Source: Klebsormidium nitens
Taxonomy: Eukaryota; Streptophyta; Klebsormidiophyceae; Klebsormidiales; Klebsormidiaceae
Direction of reading: 5' to 3'
Assembly: GCA_000708835.1 (NCBI GenBank)
Contig: DF236969.1
Span: 310,001-374,000 of the forward strand
DNA length: 64,000 bases
Below the pieces are notes generated by a model. That model saw only the letters and a list, made by a program, of their open reading frames with translations. It had not been told where the DNA came from and did not search any database. This document shows, piece after piece, positions 1 through 12,157 of this stretch. A program made the translations under genes and the position numbers. How positions within the stretch are numbered: the first letter of the stretch is position 1; the number at the start of each line of letters is the position of its first letter.

Positions 1-143
1 ATGATGGCGGTTCCACACGTCTCTCTGTCGACTTCACACCTCCCTAGCCCGCATCTTTTCTGCGGCTTTGGTGAAGGCCACCGTTTCGTACAGCCACCCA
101 AAAGGATGCCCGTGTCGATCGAGTGTGAAAACCCCGGGTACAG

Positions 144-1348
144 GCCGTGTACGCGCTCGAGTTCCTGACGGTCCAGCCGGAGGACAACATCAAGCTGGCG
201 CTCAAGAGCGACATGGTGCCGATTTACATGGACGTCATCCGGAACGCCGGCGCCGAGGACCGCACGCGCGTGCGCGCGCTCTCCACGCTCACCGACAACA
301 GCAGGGGCTGGCACAAGTTCCAGGCGTAAGGGCCAGTCTCGGGCCCCTAGACCTCACACCCAAGATGTTGTTTTCGACGAGTTGTTCGAAAGTTCCCGCG
401 AAGGCGGAGAGTGTGGTATATCGTCGATTTCCGTAATTCTCGCCCCTAATGAATTGCAGACTGGTCAAGTTTAAGGTGCTCGAGAGTCTCCGCGACCCCT
501 TGGAAGGCCGGACTTCGACGTTTTTCCAGCGTGCTGGGCTAGCTTCAGTATTCTGCTCTCCCTTTCCAAGTTCGCACTTATTCATCATCGAGGTTACTTG
601 ATTGCACCCCGCTGCCATTCTGAGAAGAACACGTGGCCTTCTTGCGCTGAAGGTTTTCTGGTCTCGTCAGAGACTCCTATCATTGTTCTGTTCCGTCCAT
701 TCTTGCCTGCGTCTCGGACGTTGATCCTGGCACCCACAATCTTCATTTGGGTCTCCTCTGCTGCGGTTAACATATCTCCGAGTCGTCCTGATCCCGCCCA
801 TTCGATATTTTGCGCAGCTTGTCTTTCTCTCATCTCGGCCGTCAACTCTGGACGGAGCTAGCTAGCCGGGGCTCCATGATAATTTTGACTGATACATCAA
901 TCGTGACGGAGGTTTTATGGAAAGTTTGGTATGTCAGCAAATCTGCTGGCTTCGGGCGAAAACCAGCGGGCTGCCACTTCTGGGCACATCCATGAAAAGA
1001 GGCTTTAAGTCGCAATCTTCGCGGCTTTCATTCAGAACTTCCCTGCCAACAACCCGTTCGTCGTCTAACATGGACTATCCATTCCTTTAATCTTAAGCTT
1101 GCTTCTTCCCACTCCTCGCTGTTTTTACTCCGCGCCTTTTTCCTCCCTGCAGCAAATGCTCCCGGGCCGGCATCTACAAGCTAACGTGGACCCTCAAAGA
1201 CGACGCGGCCGCGAGCCCGGCGGTGCGCGACGCGGCCGCGCAGGCGTACCGCGACATGTGGAAAGCGATGGGCGAGAGCGTCCTCTCGATCGTCGGCCCG
1301 TTCTCGTTCTCCATGCGGAGCAACATTCTGAACGGCTCGCGCGCGTGA
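144..1348 (+). CDS. 3' exons of an unrecognised protein, possibly ARM/HEAT-like
   Basis: Two exons can be joined: 144-325, after an acceptor ending at 143 and before a GTAAGG donor, and 1153-1348, after a CTGCAG acceptor and ending in TGA at 1346-1348. Phase 2 closes across the intron. The first exon encodes ALEFLTVQPEDNIKLALKSD followed by a helix-rich stretch with an RVRALSTLTDN motif. That rhythm of small, hydrophobic and Asn residues resembles an armadillo repeat, but this is an inference from appearance. The second exon adds about 65 residues ending SMRSNILNGSRA. Earlier exons must lie before the window, so this is a 5'-partial gene. I do not recognise the family and assign no function. 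Both exons are GC-rich against a lower-GC intron, which supports real coding sequence. Confidence 0.5.
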
Positions 1349-3370
1349 CGTACTGTGCTTCGAGACCTGGTGGCTGAGAAGCAGAGTTACAAGAAGCGAA
1401 AGAAGAAGGGGAAAACGAGATGAGAGCTACTTATCTTGGCGGGCCGCCAAGCCAGGGCAGAACGCCCTGTATTCAAGTGCGTGTATCTCATTCCAAGGAA
1501 TTCCTTTTGAAGCAAGGGAAGCATACTCTGTATCATGGAGGATTTGGTACGACCACCAAGGCCGTCGGTCAAGCAGACTTTGGTCTAATTCTGCGTGTAG
1601 CAGGGGTGTATAATCAGTAGACTGCAAGGTCACTCGGGTCAAGATACAGGCGGGTCTTGTCGACTGAACCGTACCACGTCATGTCCAGTCCTACTAGTCC
1701 TAGGGCGTCCGTAGGTCAAGGAGAAGCCGATAGACTGTCAGATTGAACCTCCGACCGCTTAAGCAATGCCAGCGTTGGTGCACGGGTGCCAATTGAACCT
1801 ACTGTACTTATAAACTTAAACAGACTTATACTGATGTCAGTGCTGACGTCTTAGTAAAATGTATTGGAGGCCTTGGCCAGAGACTTCTTTGAGCGGAGCA
1901 GTTTTTGGATTGAGTAGGCAATACGGACGCGTATTGTGATAGGTTGAGGATTTCCATCCACAGCAATGACCGTAGCTGCTGCACCACAAAAGCTGGCATG
2001 CGTCTCAAAACATCTGCTTAAGCTGCACCACCGGAATGTCTAGGTACGTTTTCTGCAACCGACTGCAATCCGGAGATTATAAGTCAACATGCCTGGCCTT
2101 ATCGGGAAAATTCCTGTCATTTTCAGCAAGTGCAGAATTGACGACGGTGCCTAGCTACAAGAGCTCTCATGTGCAGTCAACTCGTGAATCATGCGATATC
2201 AAACTAAAATCAAGCGCGGACGGCGATCCATGCCGGAGCTGGCTATGCCCGTTCGATCGTGACAGTACCAAGAAGCTAGCCCGCCGATCCTGTATATATA
2301 TACTCGTGACATATCCAAGTTGCGCGCGCGGCTTAATTGCACGGCCATGGCAAGTTCCGGAGGCCGTCCCTTAATCATGTGCGGATCATGATGGCCAGAG
2401 CTTTAACAATACAACCTAGTGAAGCGCCAATCATTGCTCAGCCTGGTTCAAGCATGGCGGCGCGCGCATGCATGCCCCTGGCAGAGGCCGAGCGAACACA
2501 TGCACATGTACATCGACTCAGAAAGAAAGTACCGGCGTCATGCTCCGTGCTTGAAATAGTCGGAAGCGGGTATTTGCTGCAAAAAAAACACTTGGCGACA
2601 AACGTGCATACCAGAAACATTCTTCCATCGTGCCTACAAAGCCTACGAATGGCTCCGCAAAGGTGATTATGTACAGGCGGTGCTCTGGCTAATAGGAATT
2701 AAATGCTACGACAATGACGTCATGACCGTCATTGGTCCTTGTCATCACTTCCGAACTGTGTCGAGTTCCCGTTCCAGAAGTTATTGCGCCTGGGATCCGC
2801 CTCCTCTTCCGACGAGCGGTCCAGCCCATGAATATTTCCCCGGGCGCCAGCACCCCTCTTGCGAGTCTGGTCGGAGGACCCTGCAAACGTAAGCTCTACG
2901 GTCAGCATGGATTCAATGTGGCCCAGTGGTTTTCCTGGCTATGCCTCTTCAATCTGTGGCGGGCAGTGATGGGTACGGGGATGCGAGACGTGCAGACGCT
3001 GGGTGATGTGGCAGATCGCGAGAGGACAATTCATTTCTTACCTTTTGCAAATTTTCAAAAAAGAGGAGGAGATGAAGCGACTTCTTTCATTCAAAACTCA
3101 TGTGCAGATTACATCAACTTTGCATCAAGAATGGCTGGACATATTTCTTTTTACAAAACATCTTTGTTTGCCTGTTGTGCAACATCTGCAAGGATCACCT
3201 GCTGCCGACTCGTGTGCAGGCCTGAAGGGATCATATCAAAAAACCATTCACTTACGAAAGCATGTTGCTTCCAATAAGAGCCCTCACTGCATCCGCTAAG
3301 TCGAGACACCTAACCCCAATAGCCAGCCATAAACTGATAGATTTCTGGTACTTCATTGTGTGTCCTTCTC
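1349..3370. other. Intergenic stretch, no gene seen
   Basis: About 2 kb between the convergent ends of the first gene and the UBX gene. Only short unconvincing open frames occur, without splice-supported extensions. I see no RNA gene or clear repeat family. It presumably carries the 3' untranslated regions of both neighbours. Confidence 0.5.
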
Positions 3371-6035
3371 TCAACGTAAAGTTCTGCTAGGCATCAACTT
3401 GGCCAGTGTGAGGTCCGGACCTGAGTGCACCAGAGGGAATAATTGCTGTGCGCTTACCTGTTTGGTTTGAGTTCGGTGTGGCAAACCGTCCCCCGGAACC
3501 AAGCCCACGAGAAGGCGGCTCCTGAGCGCCGGCTGGCCCGGCGCCCCCTTCACGAACAGCCCTCTCCAGCTGCGGATTAGGACCTGCGGGATTGAAGATA
3601 GCACCTCCAGCGTTTGCATGTAACCTTGCGGTTGGGCGACAAGAAAGCGAGACTAGCGAATAAGATACAATCGCGGCAGGGTGTACTCGAACCCATAAGA
3701 AGAAGCAGAACTGTGAGACAGAGCCTGATTCCGGTTCGGAAGGAAAAGGGCGACCATCCAAAAACCAGACACACATGAAAACGTGGCATCACGCCGTACA
3801 AAGCTGTCTTCGTGGGCACGAAAGGACTCTGATCCATCGACTCTCAAGAGAAGTCAGAGTCTGCTGTGTCTCTAGATGATTCCTTCCAACGAGTACATGC
3901 TTCATTCGCCAGGATCTGTTCCAGATTCAGAGCACCATCTGTGCTTCTGAATTGTCGAGGGGAAAGAAGGCTTTATCAACAGAGCAGCCGAGCTCACCGT
4001 ACTCCCACGGCCGTCCCGCTGGTTGCGCAGCCGCCTCAGCAGGCGGGGCTGCTGGCCCCCAAAGGTAAGCGAGCGGGTTCAAGTACCCAAGCACACCCCC
4101 CACTGTCCGCGTCACCCCCGCCACCACCCCTTGCTCTTCACTTGGTCCGCTCGGTGCAGGCCGTGCACTAACATTCGAAAACCGTTTCGGGATGAGCAGA
4201 AGCGACGCCCGTGGGTAGAGCTGAAGTTCCACGAAGCTCTTTTCGAGGTCCGACTCAGTGAGGATCCGCTTTGGGAAGGGGATGGCGAGATCGTAGGGAC
4301 TCCCGTTTTCGTTCCGGTTGGCGTCAAGCCAGGCGCGTGCGTCCCACAGGGGGGCGTTCTTGTCGAACTCGGCGCGCATGCTCTCGCCGTTGGTGAGTCG
4401 AAACTGGATCACGGCCGTTTGAGAGGTGGACGCGGGTGGGGGTGCGGGCTTGGGGCTTGCCTTGATACCAGCCTGACGACTTTCAGCAGAAGCGGTGGAC
4501 GGAACGGCGGGGACCGGTTTCTGGATACTCTTTGGTGCAGCAGGCGGTGCTTGTGTTGGAGGTCGAATGGGTGGTTTCGAGGGGCTAGGTGGAGGAGGCT
4601 TCTCCTGGTCTCGCTTCTGCTTCTTGACGGTGCTCTCGGCCTCCCTGCGCGCCGCTTCTACAGAAGCACTGCCACCTGCCTCCCCTTCTTTCTTGTCCAG
4701 TTTGGCTCCACCAGCACTGGCACGTGCGGAAAGCACCCCGCCAGGCCCCAGGGATCCCCCTGCTGTTTGATGCTCTGGGGCCGTGCCTACTACGCCAGGG
4801 GGGTCGTCCAGTACCGGGTGTCCAGACTCATCCAACAAGTCGGGTATCCTTTCCTCAGACTCGCTGCCGTCGTCCACCGTTTCGAGTCCCGGGTCATCCA
4901 TACGCTCTCGATGGGTGAACGTGACCGTCCAACCATACTGCATCTCAGCATCCGCCTCCTGCCCAGCCCTTCCGGCGGCCCGCGCGCCCACTGACGGCCT
5001 TGCTCCCTCGACCTGCCGCTCTTCACTTTGTGCTGGCATCGGGGCCCTCCCCAGGGGGACAGGCCCTTGCACCCCTCCCGCCGCATCTCCTCTTCCTTGC
5101 GGCACTCTTAGTACCGATCTTTGTTGCTCGTTGTGACGCGGCTCCTCATTCTGAGCAGGCCCGGGAACTGTGGTCGGAGCTGTGGCCCCAGCAGCATTGG
5201 TCAGCATTGCCGCCATCGCCCTGGCCAGCTGTGACTTGAGCGCTCCTTCCTCGATGCCCTTGACCAGATCTGCGCTTGAGATGAAACCCTCGTGCCAGAA
5301 GACGCAGTCGCCAGCGGTGCCTACGGGGAAATCATAAGTAGTCAACGCCGTGATTCGCTGTGCGGTCAACATTCATTGATAAAGGGAGAGTTGGCATGTC
5401 TGATATCTACTCCACCCTTGCAAACCCCTTGATACATCAAAAGTTTCTTGTTTGACACACAAGTCATCACCTCATGATTTTGGAAAACAACCGTGGTGGC
5501 TTAATAATCCATATTATTAGGCAGAATATGCAGTGTCCCCGACAGCAAATGTAGCGATCTTGTGGGCGATCTCTTTTGGGCGATCTTGTGGAAGCACTGC
5601 AACACCAGAAAGCTCAAGGGTGCGCACGTTGAAAGCACCACCTACAACATGGACAAAGAACTTCTTCATGTGACAGTTGACATTCAATGCAGCTTTGATC
5701 AAACGCTCTTGCGCAATGTAATCAGCTTGTAAAAGGTTTTCTTTGTACCGCTCACCAATGACAGCCACCGTGGGAGCTTTGTTGATCTTGCAGAATGCAC
5801 TAAAATTTGCAGCATCCGGGCTGCCCTCTTGCAACCTAAGAATCAGCATTCCCTTCAGCGAGTCAGCAATGGCAGGCCAAGTCACCGCTTCCATTTCCTT
5901 GGACTCAGCATTCTCGCTCCCAACATATACCACAACCTGCTTGTTCTCAACCTTTGCCTTCCCGATTGCTTCAGTGATAGAGCCTTGGTAAAATACTTGC
6001 TGCATATCCGATCCACCCCCCTCGCTCGCAGCCAT
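3371..6035 (-). CDS. UAS/UBX-domain protein, UBXN4 (erasin)/plant PUX-like
   Basis: Likely an ER-associated adaptor that recruits the p97/CDC48 ATPase in protein degradation. Four exons on the minus strand: 6035-5756, 5320-3998, 3583-3458 and 3420-3371. Phases close and give about 592 residues. Residues 1-125 form a thioredoxin-like UAS domain (VFYQGSITEAIGKAK, then APTVAVIG spliced to TAGDCVFWHEGF), as at the N terminus of UBXN4. A long, charged, Pro-rich coiled linker follows. The UBX domain is at about 395-475 (AVIQFRLTNGESMRAEFD to ASLLLIPKRF). A hydrophobic hairpin-like stretch (GGVLGYLNPLAYLWG) sits just after it, as in UBXN4, suggesting ER membrane anchoring. Exon 3 gives WEY-GPNPQLERAV, a plant PUX-like tail. 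The last exon is the least certain part. The first intron stays open in frame for about 80 codons, so intron retention would give a 172-residue UAS-only protein ending at 5517. Confidence 0.85.
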
Positions 6036-6193
6036 TCTGGCACTTCAATGTAGACAATTCCAACGGACGCCCTCAATTTGAAGATTAAATCTTGCGCTTC
6101 AAAGCTGATTAAAACGACTCAGAATGCTTGCCCCCCTTGCATGCTGGAATTGAGTCCAGTGCTGGCACCAATGAACCAGCTTTACAATTCACC

Positions 6194-6354
6194 TAGCTGG
6201 ATTCTGTACACGTCGGGTAAATCAGGATGAACGCTTGGGCTAGCACGCTAGCCTCGGACCAGAATCCGAATGGGAACCCGGGTTCGATCCGCGGGCCGAC
6301 GGCCGGGGCACCCAGCGCAAAATCACGCGCGTTTTTTAGCTGGGTTCTGTATAC
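6194..6354 (+). mobile_element. tRNA-derived SINE candidate with 18-bp target-site duplication
   Basis: Near-identical 18-base direct repeats (16/18 matches) lie at 6194-6211 and 6337-6354. Between them, TGGGCTAGCACGCTAGCC at 6236-6253 resembles a pol III A box. A small stem with arms TCGGA/TCCGA comes next, and GGTTCGATCC at 6281-6290 is a canonical B box. The unit ends in TTTTTT at 6332-6337, a pol III stop or tail. It does not fold into a good tRNA: the T stem is imperfect and the anticodon loop has the wrong size. A SINE head is therefore more likely than a functional tRNA gene. It sits in the promoter interval between the divergent UBX and sialyltransferase-like genes. Confidence 0.45.
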
Positions 6355-6619
6355 CAGATTTCTGAGCCGTCGATCTAAAAGTGAGAGGGGCTCAAAGTCG
6401 TCGATAAGACTTTGGGAAGGTTACAACTTACAATACCTCTAGTGACGGGTTGCACTCGGACTCGGAGCTCCGCAACATGTGATCGAGGGGACGCTGAATT
6501 TAGAAGGAGGGAGGACGCTTCAACGCTTCATTGACATCAGTGACATCAGTAGTGAAGGCCTGCCAGCGCAGTTCGCCGCAGTGCTTTCTGTCATCAGCAG
6601 GAGGCGATGATGCAAAAGA

Positions 6620-9532
6620 ATGAAGACGGCCTCTGGATTGAAGCGATGGCCTTCAGCTCGAAGGTATCATTGGCGTGCAGCCTCTCAAGGTGTTGCGCTG
6701 TTCGCTGCTGTCTTCTTTATGTGCCTTCTATTTTCAGAGCGCGGCATCAGTGACGAGCACGTGGAAGGCAGGACTGACGAGGAAAAGGAAGGCTCCTGGA
6801 TTCTGAGGAGAAAGCTGGGTCCAGAGCAGGGAGACAGCATCGAGGGAAGGGTAAATGCAGGTTCGCTTGAGCTACCAAAGATAACTCTACGTGCGCTTGC
6901 GTCCCGGGAAGAGATACAAAAAGAGGTCAAAGCAGCCGAAGCACAGCTTGAAACCAGGGAGCAGGGAGCTGGTTCGGATCCTAGCAAGAATCCTATCTTA
7001 AGAGGGAACTTCGATCTTAAACGCTTTCCTATAGACCATGCTGTCCTAGCTAAGAAGCTCACCCTGCAACAGAACTCAAAGGTAGAGCATATTCCGAATG
7101 AAAAGACGGAAGCTGAACCATCAGATATTCCACTTCGGCAATTCAAGTTGCCGAGTAAGGAGCAAGGCAATCTGGTACCATATACTCAAGGAGCCGAGCC
7201 TGCCCTAGGAACGACCACCAGTCTCACCACTTTACCAGAAGTGAGGCCCCCGGAGAAGGAAGTGTCAAACTGCAAGCTTTGCCCAGCTCCGGTCATACCC
7301 CAATTCTGCAGCTATGCGCCCCACCCGTTGGCCCCTTTAGACAGTCTTCTAAAGCTAGACCAGGGCATCGTCTCCCGCTTCTCTTGGAGCTCTCAAGCTC
7401 TGGCAGCTCTGGACCCAGCTACAGCGTCTCAAGCGCCATTTGAACCCCCTCCTGAGGAAGTCAGGAGCACAGTCAGCCAGCTCCTGGACCAGTGGCAGAG
7501 TCCAAAGTCGAGCTGCGGAATTTGGACGCGGGACTGTGTGCGAAGACATCTGTCTGGTGAACACCTCCCAAACGTTCCCACAGGGCCAGAGCGCTGCTTT
7601 GTGGATGGGCGGTTCCCTGTGGGGAAGGACACAGAGCAGGTGTTACAGCTGTTTCCAGACCTAAAAGAGGGCGTCTTTGGCAGCTGCGCTGTGGTGGCAG
7701 TCAGCCACAATCTGCTAGGGAAGGGGAGGGGGCCTGAAATTGATGCGCATGACACTGTGTTCAGGTAAGAGGATGCTGCAGCATAATGGCAACTTAGACA
7801 ATCTTGTGCTGTACGGGCCTGCTTTTAGAATATCTGGCTGGCCTGATGAGATCTTAAGATTCCTCAAGCTCGAGATTCCAATCAATGGTGTGTGTACAAT
7901 AAAGTTGAGTTCGGCACACTCTGCCCCCGCTCAATTTATCTGCCCTCTCCTGGTATCGAAGCCTTTATCAAGCAGACATATCCTGGACCAGTATACCTCG
8001 TCCTGCCTGAATTGCCACCATGTCAGAGACTGATTTGTTGGAAGCCCTGCGTCACAGTCTTGGTGTTGATGAATTGGTATTTGCAAAGGTAAAGCAGCAA
8101 AAATGTCTCGACGTCCTCTTCTCATATTTTGGGCTGGTCGCAACAGAATATCATGGTCCCTGCGGGTTTGTTGAGTTGTTACCAGAGACAAGAGGCCTTG
8201 AATTACCATTTGCATCTGACCTGCTGGCGCTCGTGGAAGGCAGCTCTTGCGTGGTTATAGGTACAGCTGCTGCGCATGCACAGAATTGGCGTTTTGATAG
8301 AGAACACCTTACCGTTCCCTTCAATTACCTGCTTTCGATGTCATCCGCTGGCGTCTGCTTTTTTGGATCCGAGGTTTGAAGAAGATCCTTGCAGGATGCT
8401 CCGACTCAAGGGTTGTTGCTCCTATTTGCAATCGACCGGAAAGCCATTGTAAGAAGAGGCCTAGCTTAGAATCGCTTTGAACGTTCAGCAGACCTAAGCA
8501 AAGCTGAGACCATTTATTTGAGCAAACCTTCACTGACCTCGAGCTTTTTGACAAGCGTACATTGTACCGTCTGTGCGCAGATTTAACGCCCCTCAGGAGG
8601 GCTTTCGAAAGGACGTTGGCGCACGGTCCACCATCCTTTACTGGAAGGGGCGGGGTCGTGAGCACGCGTACGGGCAGGAAGGGCAGACTGCCGAGTGGTT
8701 CTACATGTTTCGAGAGTACCCCAAGGCCAAGTTTTTCAAGCTTGCCACTGCCGGCGAGCAGCGCAAGCTCAAGTTCCGGAGGAAGCAGGCCCTGTGGACC
8801 AGCGGTCTGCCGTGGGAGGTGAGGCGGTTCATACCGTTCTCAGCCGTTCAAGTCGCGCTTGGTCGAGATGCCTTTTCGAGAAGGTGGTCATGCCCAAAAG
8901 AACGTGCTATGCTGGCGTTGCTTGGCCTCAAGAGCATCGGCTACTTGAGGTTGAGAGTCCTTCCCTTTTGCTTTACGAATCCCAATCGGTTCTGTCTTTC
9001 TGCATCCTCAGTTTTGAGTTCGTGATTGTGTTTAGCTCCAGAAGATCCTTAGCCAGTCACTTCGGTTCCTCGTTCTTTCTTCATTGCTAGCGGGATCTGT
9101 TGGTTCAAGTCGTTCCTGTCCGCTACTACTGTCCTGTCCGCTCACCATGGTGCAGACACGATGTTTCGCTACCGGGCTCGTTTCTGGGGCTTTTTCTTTG
9201 TCATTGTTGTCGGCGTTCGAAAAAATGTGTGGCTATGCTCAGCTTTCCTCTGTGCCCTCCAGGTTGGCCACCAGATTTACGAGCCGTTGAGAAAGCTCGA
9301 CCCCCTGGTGAAGATGAGCAACGGTTTCGAGATAGTTCTGGGTGTGATTTCGAGCGGTCTGTGCAGTAGGGTTGACCTTTATGGGTTCAGTGCTCAGGGC
9401 AACGGAAAGTACTTCGTAGACGTCGAGAGCAAGAACCTGGGGGCGCAGATGTTGTTCAAGCATGTTGCAGGCCTAGAACACTGGGTGTACAGGGAAGCAA
9501 TGGCGCGCGGGATGCTGTGCATATATGATTGA
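6620..9532 (+). CDS. GT29 sialyltransferase-like type II membrane glycosyltransferase
   Basis: Probable Golgi glycosyltransferase of CAZy family GT29. Exons 6620-7764, 8581-8818 and 9263-9532 join in phase to about 550 residues. The start at 6620 gives a short basic cytosolic tail and one signal-anchor helix (around VALFAAVFFMCLLF, residues 25-40), then a long stem of about 300 residues. Sialylmotif L starts near residue 355 (CAVVAVSHNLLG...EIDAHDTVFR) and crosses intron 1 into FNAPQEGFRKDVGARST. Sialylmotif S is about 480-504 (NGFEIVLGVIS...CSRVDLYGFS). The VS motif H-x4-E is HWVYRE, with His about 534 and Glu about 539. All key motifs are present, so the enzyme fold looks intact. Plants and green algae have GT29 members, but true sialic acid transfer is unproven in them. 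The acceptor and donor cannot be read from sequence. Confidence 0.88.
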
Positions 9533-10608
9533 CGCGGAAGATGTGCTTGATTGTCTGAGTAAACGAGCTTTCGCGATCGAGTGCAACTCGTTCATTTTAT
9601 CCACTTGTGTTGAGATCAAAATGTGCGGCCAGTGTATTACAATTGATTCACAGATGCTTTCTTCAAGTTCCTTCCCTCAGAATCGGCCGGGGCCACATGT
9701 TATATCTTGATAGCATCGCAGGCCATACACTTCTGGTACAAAAGCTTTGAAAGTTGGAGCCAAAGTTTATGGGGATCAATCTTTTGTACACCTCATCTCG
9801 ATCATGATCAATGTATTCGCGCATGATCTGAATGTTCAGTTTGCTCAGATCACCGGGCCATCTTATAATCATTGATCGAACAAAATTTTGTAGCACATAC
9901 ACGTATTACATGCAGTATGTACATGCATGTGCAACAAAGCTTCGGCCCACAGCATTCCACCGGCTCCTTATTATAGCACTCTCCGACCAGATTGTCCTTG
10001 TAGGCATGCCGCCAGTTATTTAAATACTGCATATAGAACTGTAATCTTGATCCTCTTCGTAGCGATTGACTGCATGCATGTGCATCAGATTGCGTCCGTT
10101 TTCAATGATCATCCTGCATACCGGCCTTGCTGGCGGCTCTGGTTTCTGCTTTAGTGTTGCCGATGATAACGACGAACTAGCTGGGTGCAGTGCAACTGTC
10201 ATGTAGGAATGGGCCAAACATCCAAATTGTCAACGACCAATCAGTAGCTGGAAGTATGGTGTGAGGATATGGGTGTATAGGCCTCAGAGAAACAATGGAC
10301 TAATCTGAGCTGCAAGCACCAATAATATCAGACAAACTATGATAACCTTTGAACAGATGAATCCCCACGGAGCAAATCTGCATACTGGCATCCCACATGA
10401 CAGTATTTTCTGCAACGCCCAATGCGTCTTAAGGTCTGCAACAGAGAGCTGGTCTGGCTGAACCTTCACCCTTTATGCAACCTTAGTCCCAAAAACCTGT
10501 TCAAACTATCCTGAGCACCCCAAATTGCTTCCGTTAAGTCAGACCTTGTAAGTGCTAGAGAGAAGGCCACCTGTAGGTCTAAACTACATATGTACAGACA
10601 AATCGTTC
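9533..10608. other. Intergenic stretch between convergent genes
   Basis: AT-richer DNA between the 3' ends of the GT29 gene and MBF1. It has many TGCATG/GTACATG-type words around 9890-10090 but no open frame with supporting splice sites. It contains the 3' untranslated regions of both genes. Confidence 0.5.
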
Positions 10609-11817
10609 TTACTTGATCTTTCCTCTGAGCTTCACTCCCAAAATGCGTTCCAATTTAGCGAGGACTTGCTGATTGGGAACTGCTTTTCCTGACTCGTACT
10701 CTTGAACAACCCGAGGTTGCTCATTGATTGCCTGAGCCAACTGTGCTTGTGTGAGCTTCTTTTCAATCCGAGCTGCCTGGATCTTCTTCTTTACTTCTGT
10801 CTCGACTTTCGGTAAATGAAACTCTTCAGTCTCCTCGTCCAGTTTTCGCGCCAGCAATCCAGTGTCTGTTGTCTTTTTGTTTGCACCTGTGCGGACAATA
10901 GAGGGCAATTTCTTAGTGTTCTGTATTAGTGTTTGCTTGCGACCTGCCAAATGTAGACTCATTACGAATTTTGGGAAACCTGTCATCAGACTGGGTCTGA
11001 AAATAGATGCCCTGGTTTGTGGCAACGGTGAGAACGTACTACCACCGGCTTCTTTTGAGTTTCACCCACACCCAGTGCCTGATCACATTCCACAGACGAG
11101 TGACCAACTGCAAACCCTTTGTTCTGACAACCTCGCAAGCCACCAATATACTCATAACAATGACGGATAGATCATGACCCCTTGTGGTGTTGCTTAAAGT
11201 CCCAGGTGCTTCAAGTGGCCAGATTTTTCCGGCCTTTCAAAGGCTGTCAGATGGCAGTCATCACGCGCCAAACCTCAGCTGATGACCTCTCGCCAAACGA
11301 TCTGGCCAACGTTGAAAAACGCCTTCCAAGCTTGAGGTGGCAAGAGAGAAACCCTAACGCCTTAGGTCAAGAATGCCAAAGAATGTCCTGGACACTGCCT
11401 TTGCACAAACTGAAGTGAGGAGACATCCACAACAAGAGCTAACGCTAGACCTCATGGGCAACTGCCAACGAGCACGCAACTTCAAACTTCATGCTTCTGT
11501 AGACAGCCTTTGATCCTTAAACTACATGCTCATATAGATATAGGAAGAAGCAAGATCAGGACTGTCACAGGATCTTTAAAAAGGAGAGTCAAACTGCAGC
11601 AGCATGCAATGGATCCCAACGTCAGACTTCAAACACTCACAGATCTTGTACCTGTCCCCTTACCTGCATCAAACTTCTTGACGGTGTCCACCTGCCCTCC
11701 CGCCCTACGTGCCGCGTTCACCGCCTTTTCGTCCTTTGTCTCCGCTGACTTTGTGGGATGCTTCCGGATGACCACCGGCTCCCAATCCTGCCCCGTAGGC
11801 ACACCCCTGGATGGCAT
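10609..11817 (-). CDS. MBF1: Multiprotein bridging factor 1 (transcription coactivator)
   Basis: A small nuclear coactivator that links basic-region transcription factors to TBP, with stress roles in plants. Exons 11817-11664 and 10886-10609 join in phase 1 (KKFDA-G-ANKK) to 143 residues, the usual MBF1 length. The N-terminal MBF1 domain shows QDWEPVVIRK and KAVNAARRAGG. The C-terminal HTH_3 domain (about residues 80-135) shows KKLTQAQLAQAINEQPRVV, then QEYESGKAVPNQQVLAKLER and a basic end, LRGKIK. I chose the ATG at 11817 because it starts next to the conserved QDWEP block; an in-frame ATG at 11841 would add eight residues. The single intron is 777 bases. It looks intact and is most like the plant MBF1a/b type. 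Confidence 0.97.
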
Positions 11818-12157
11818 CCTGATCAACGGAGGGGATAACAAGTGTAGGTTTTAACAATTGGGCTTATATCAGCAGCTTTGACTGATGCAGGTGGAGGCAA
11901 ATGCCTGTTATCAGCGGCTTCAAAGAAGAGCGGCGCCAAGAGTGGACTAGAACAGCTCTTCGGAAATCTGACAGTGAGAAAGCTTTGGCGAGCTTCAAAA
12001 TCTGGAAGACAAGATGATCCTATGCGTAAGGGGACGTTCTCCTCCACTTCTCAACTTTTCGTCGGGCAGTTGGGAAAGTGCTGTATATTTTGCAGGGCGT
12101 CGTTAACTTGAACCAAGCTCCGGCCTGAGTGTTTGAACATCAGATTCATAACACGAG
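11818..12157. other. Upstream region of MBF1, then the gap edge
   Basis: Probable promoter and 5' untranslated DNA of MBF1, running to the edge of the N run. No coding sequence is recognised. Confidence 0.4.

Noticed and set aside
4023-4994. 323-codon open frame on the plus strand
   Set aside because: It is antisense to the GC-rich UBX exon; the composition is a mirror of the Pro/Ala-rich linker.
5517-6035. A separate 172-residue gene
   Set aside because: Its first 93 codons are exon 1 of the UBX gene. A GTGAGC donor at 5755 joins in phase to the 5320 exon and restores the UAS domain, so the rest is intron read-through.
6225-6310. A functional tRNA gene
   Set aside because: The B box is good, but the T stem is imperfect, the anticodon loop has the wrong size and there is no paired acceptor stem; a SINE head fits better.
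8020-8379. 119-codon open frame inside the GT29 gene
   Set aside because: It lies within intron 1. The flanking exons join exactly inside sialylmotif L, so no exon is needed here, and the frame shows no family features.
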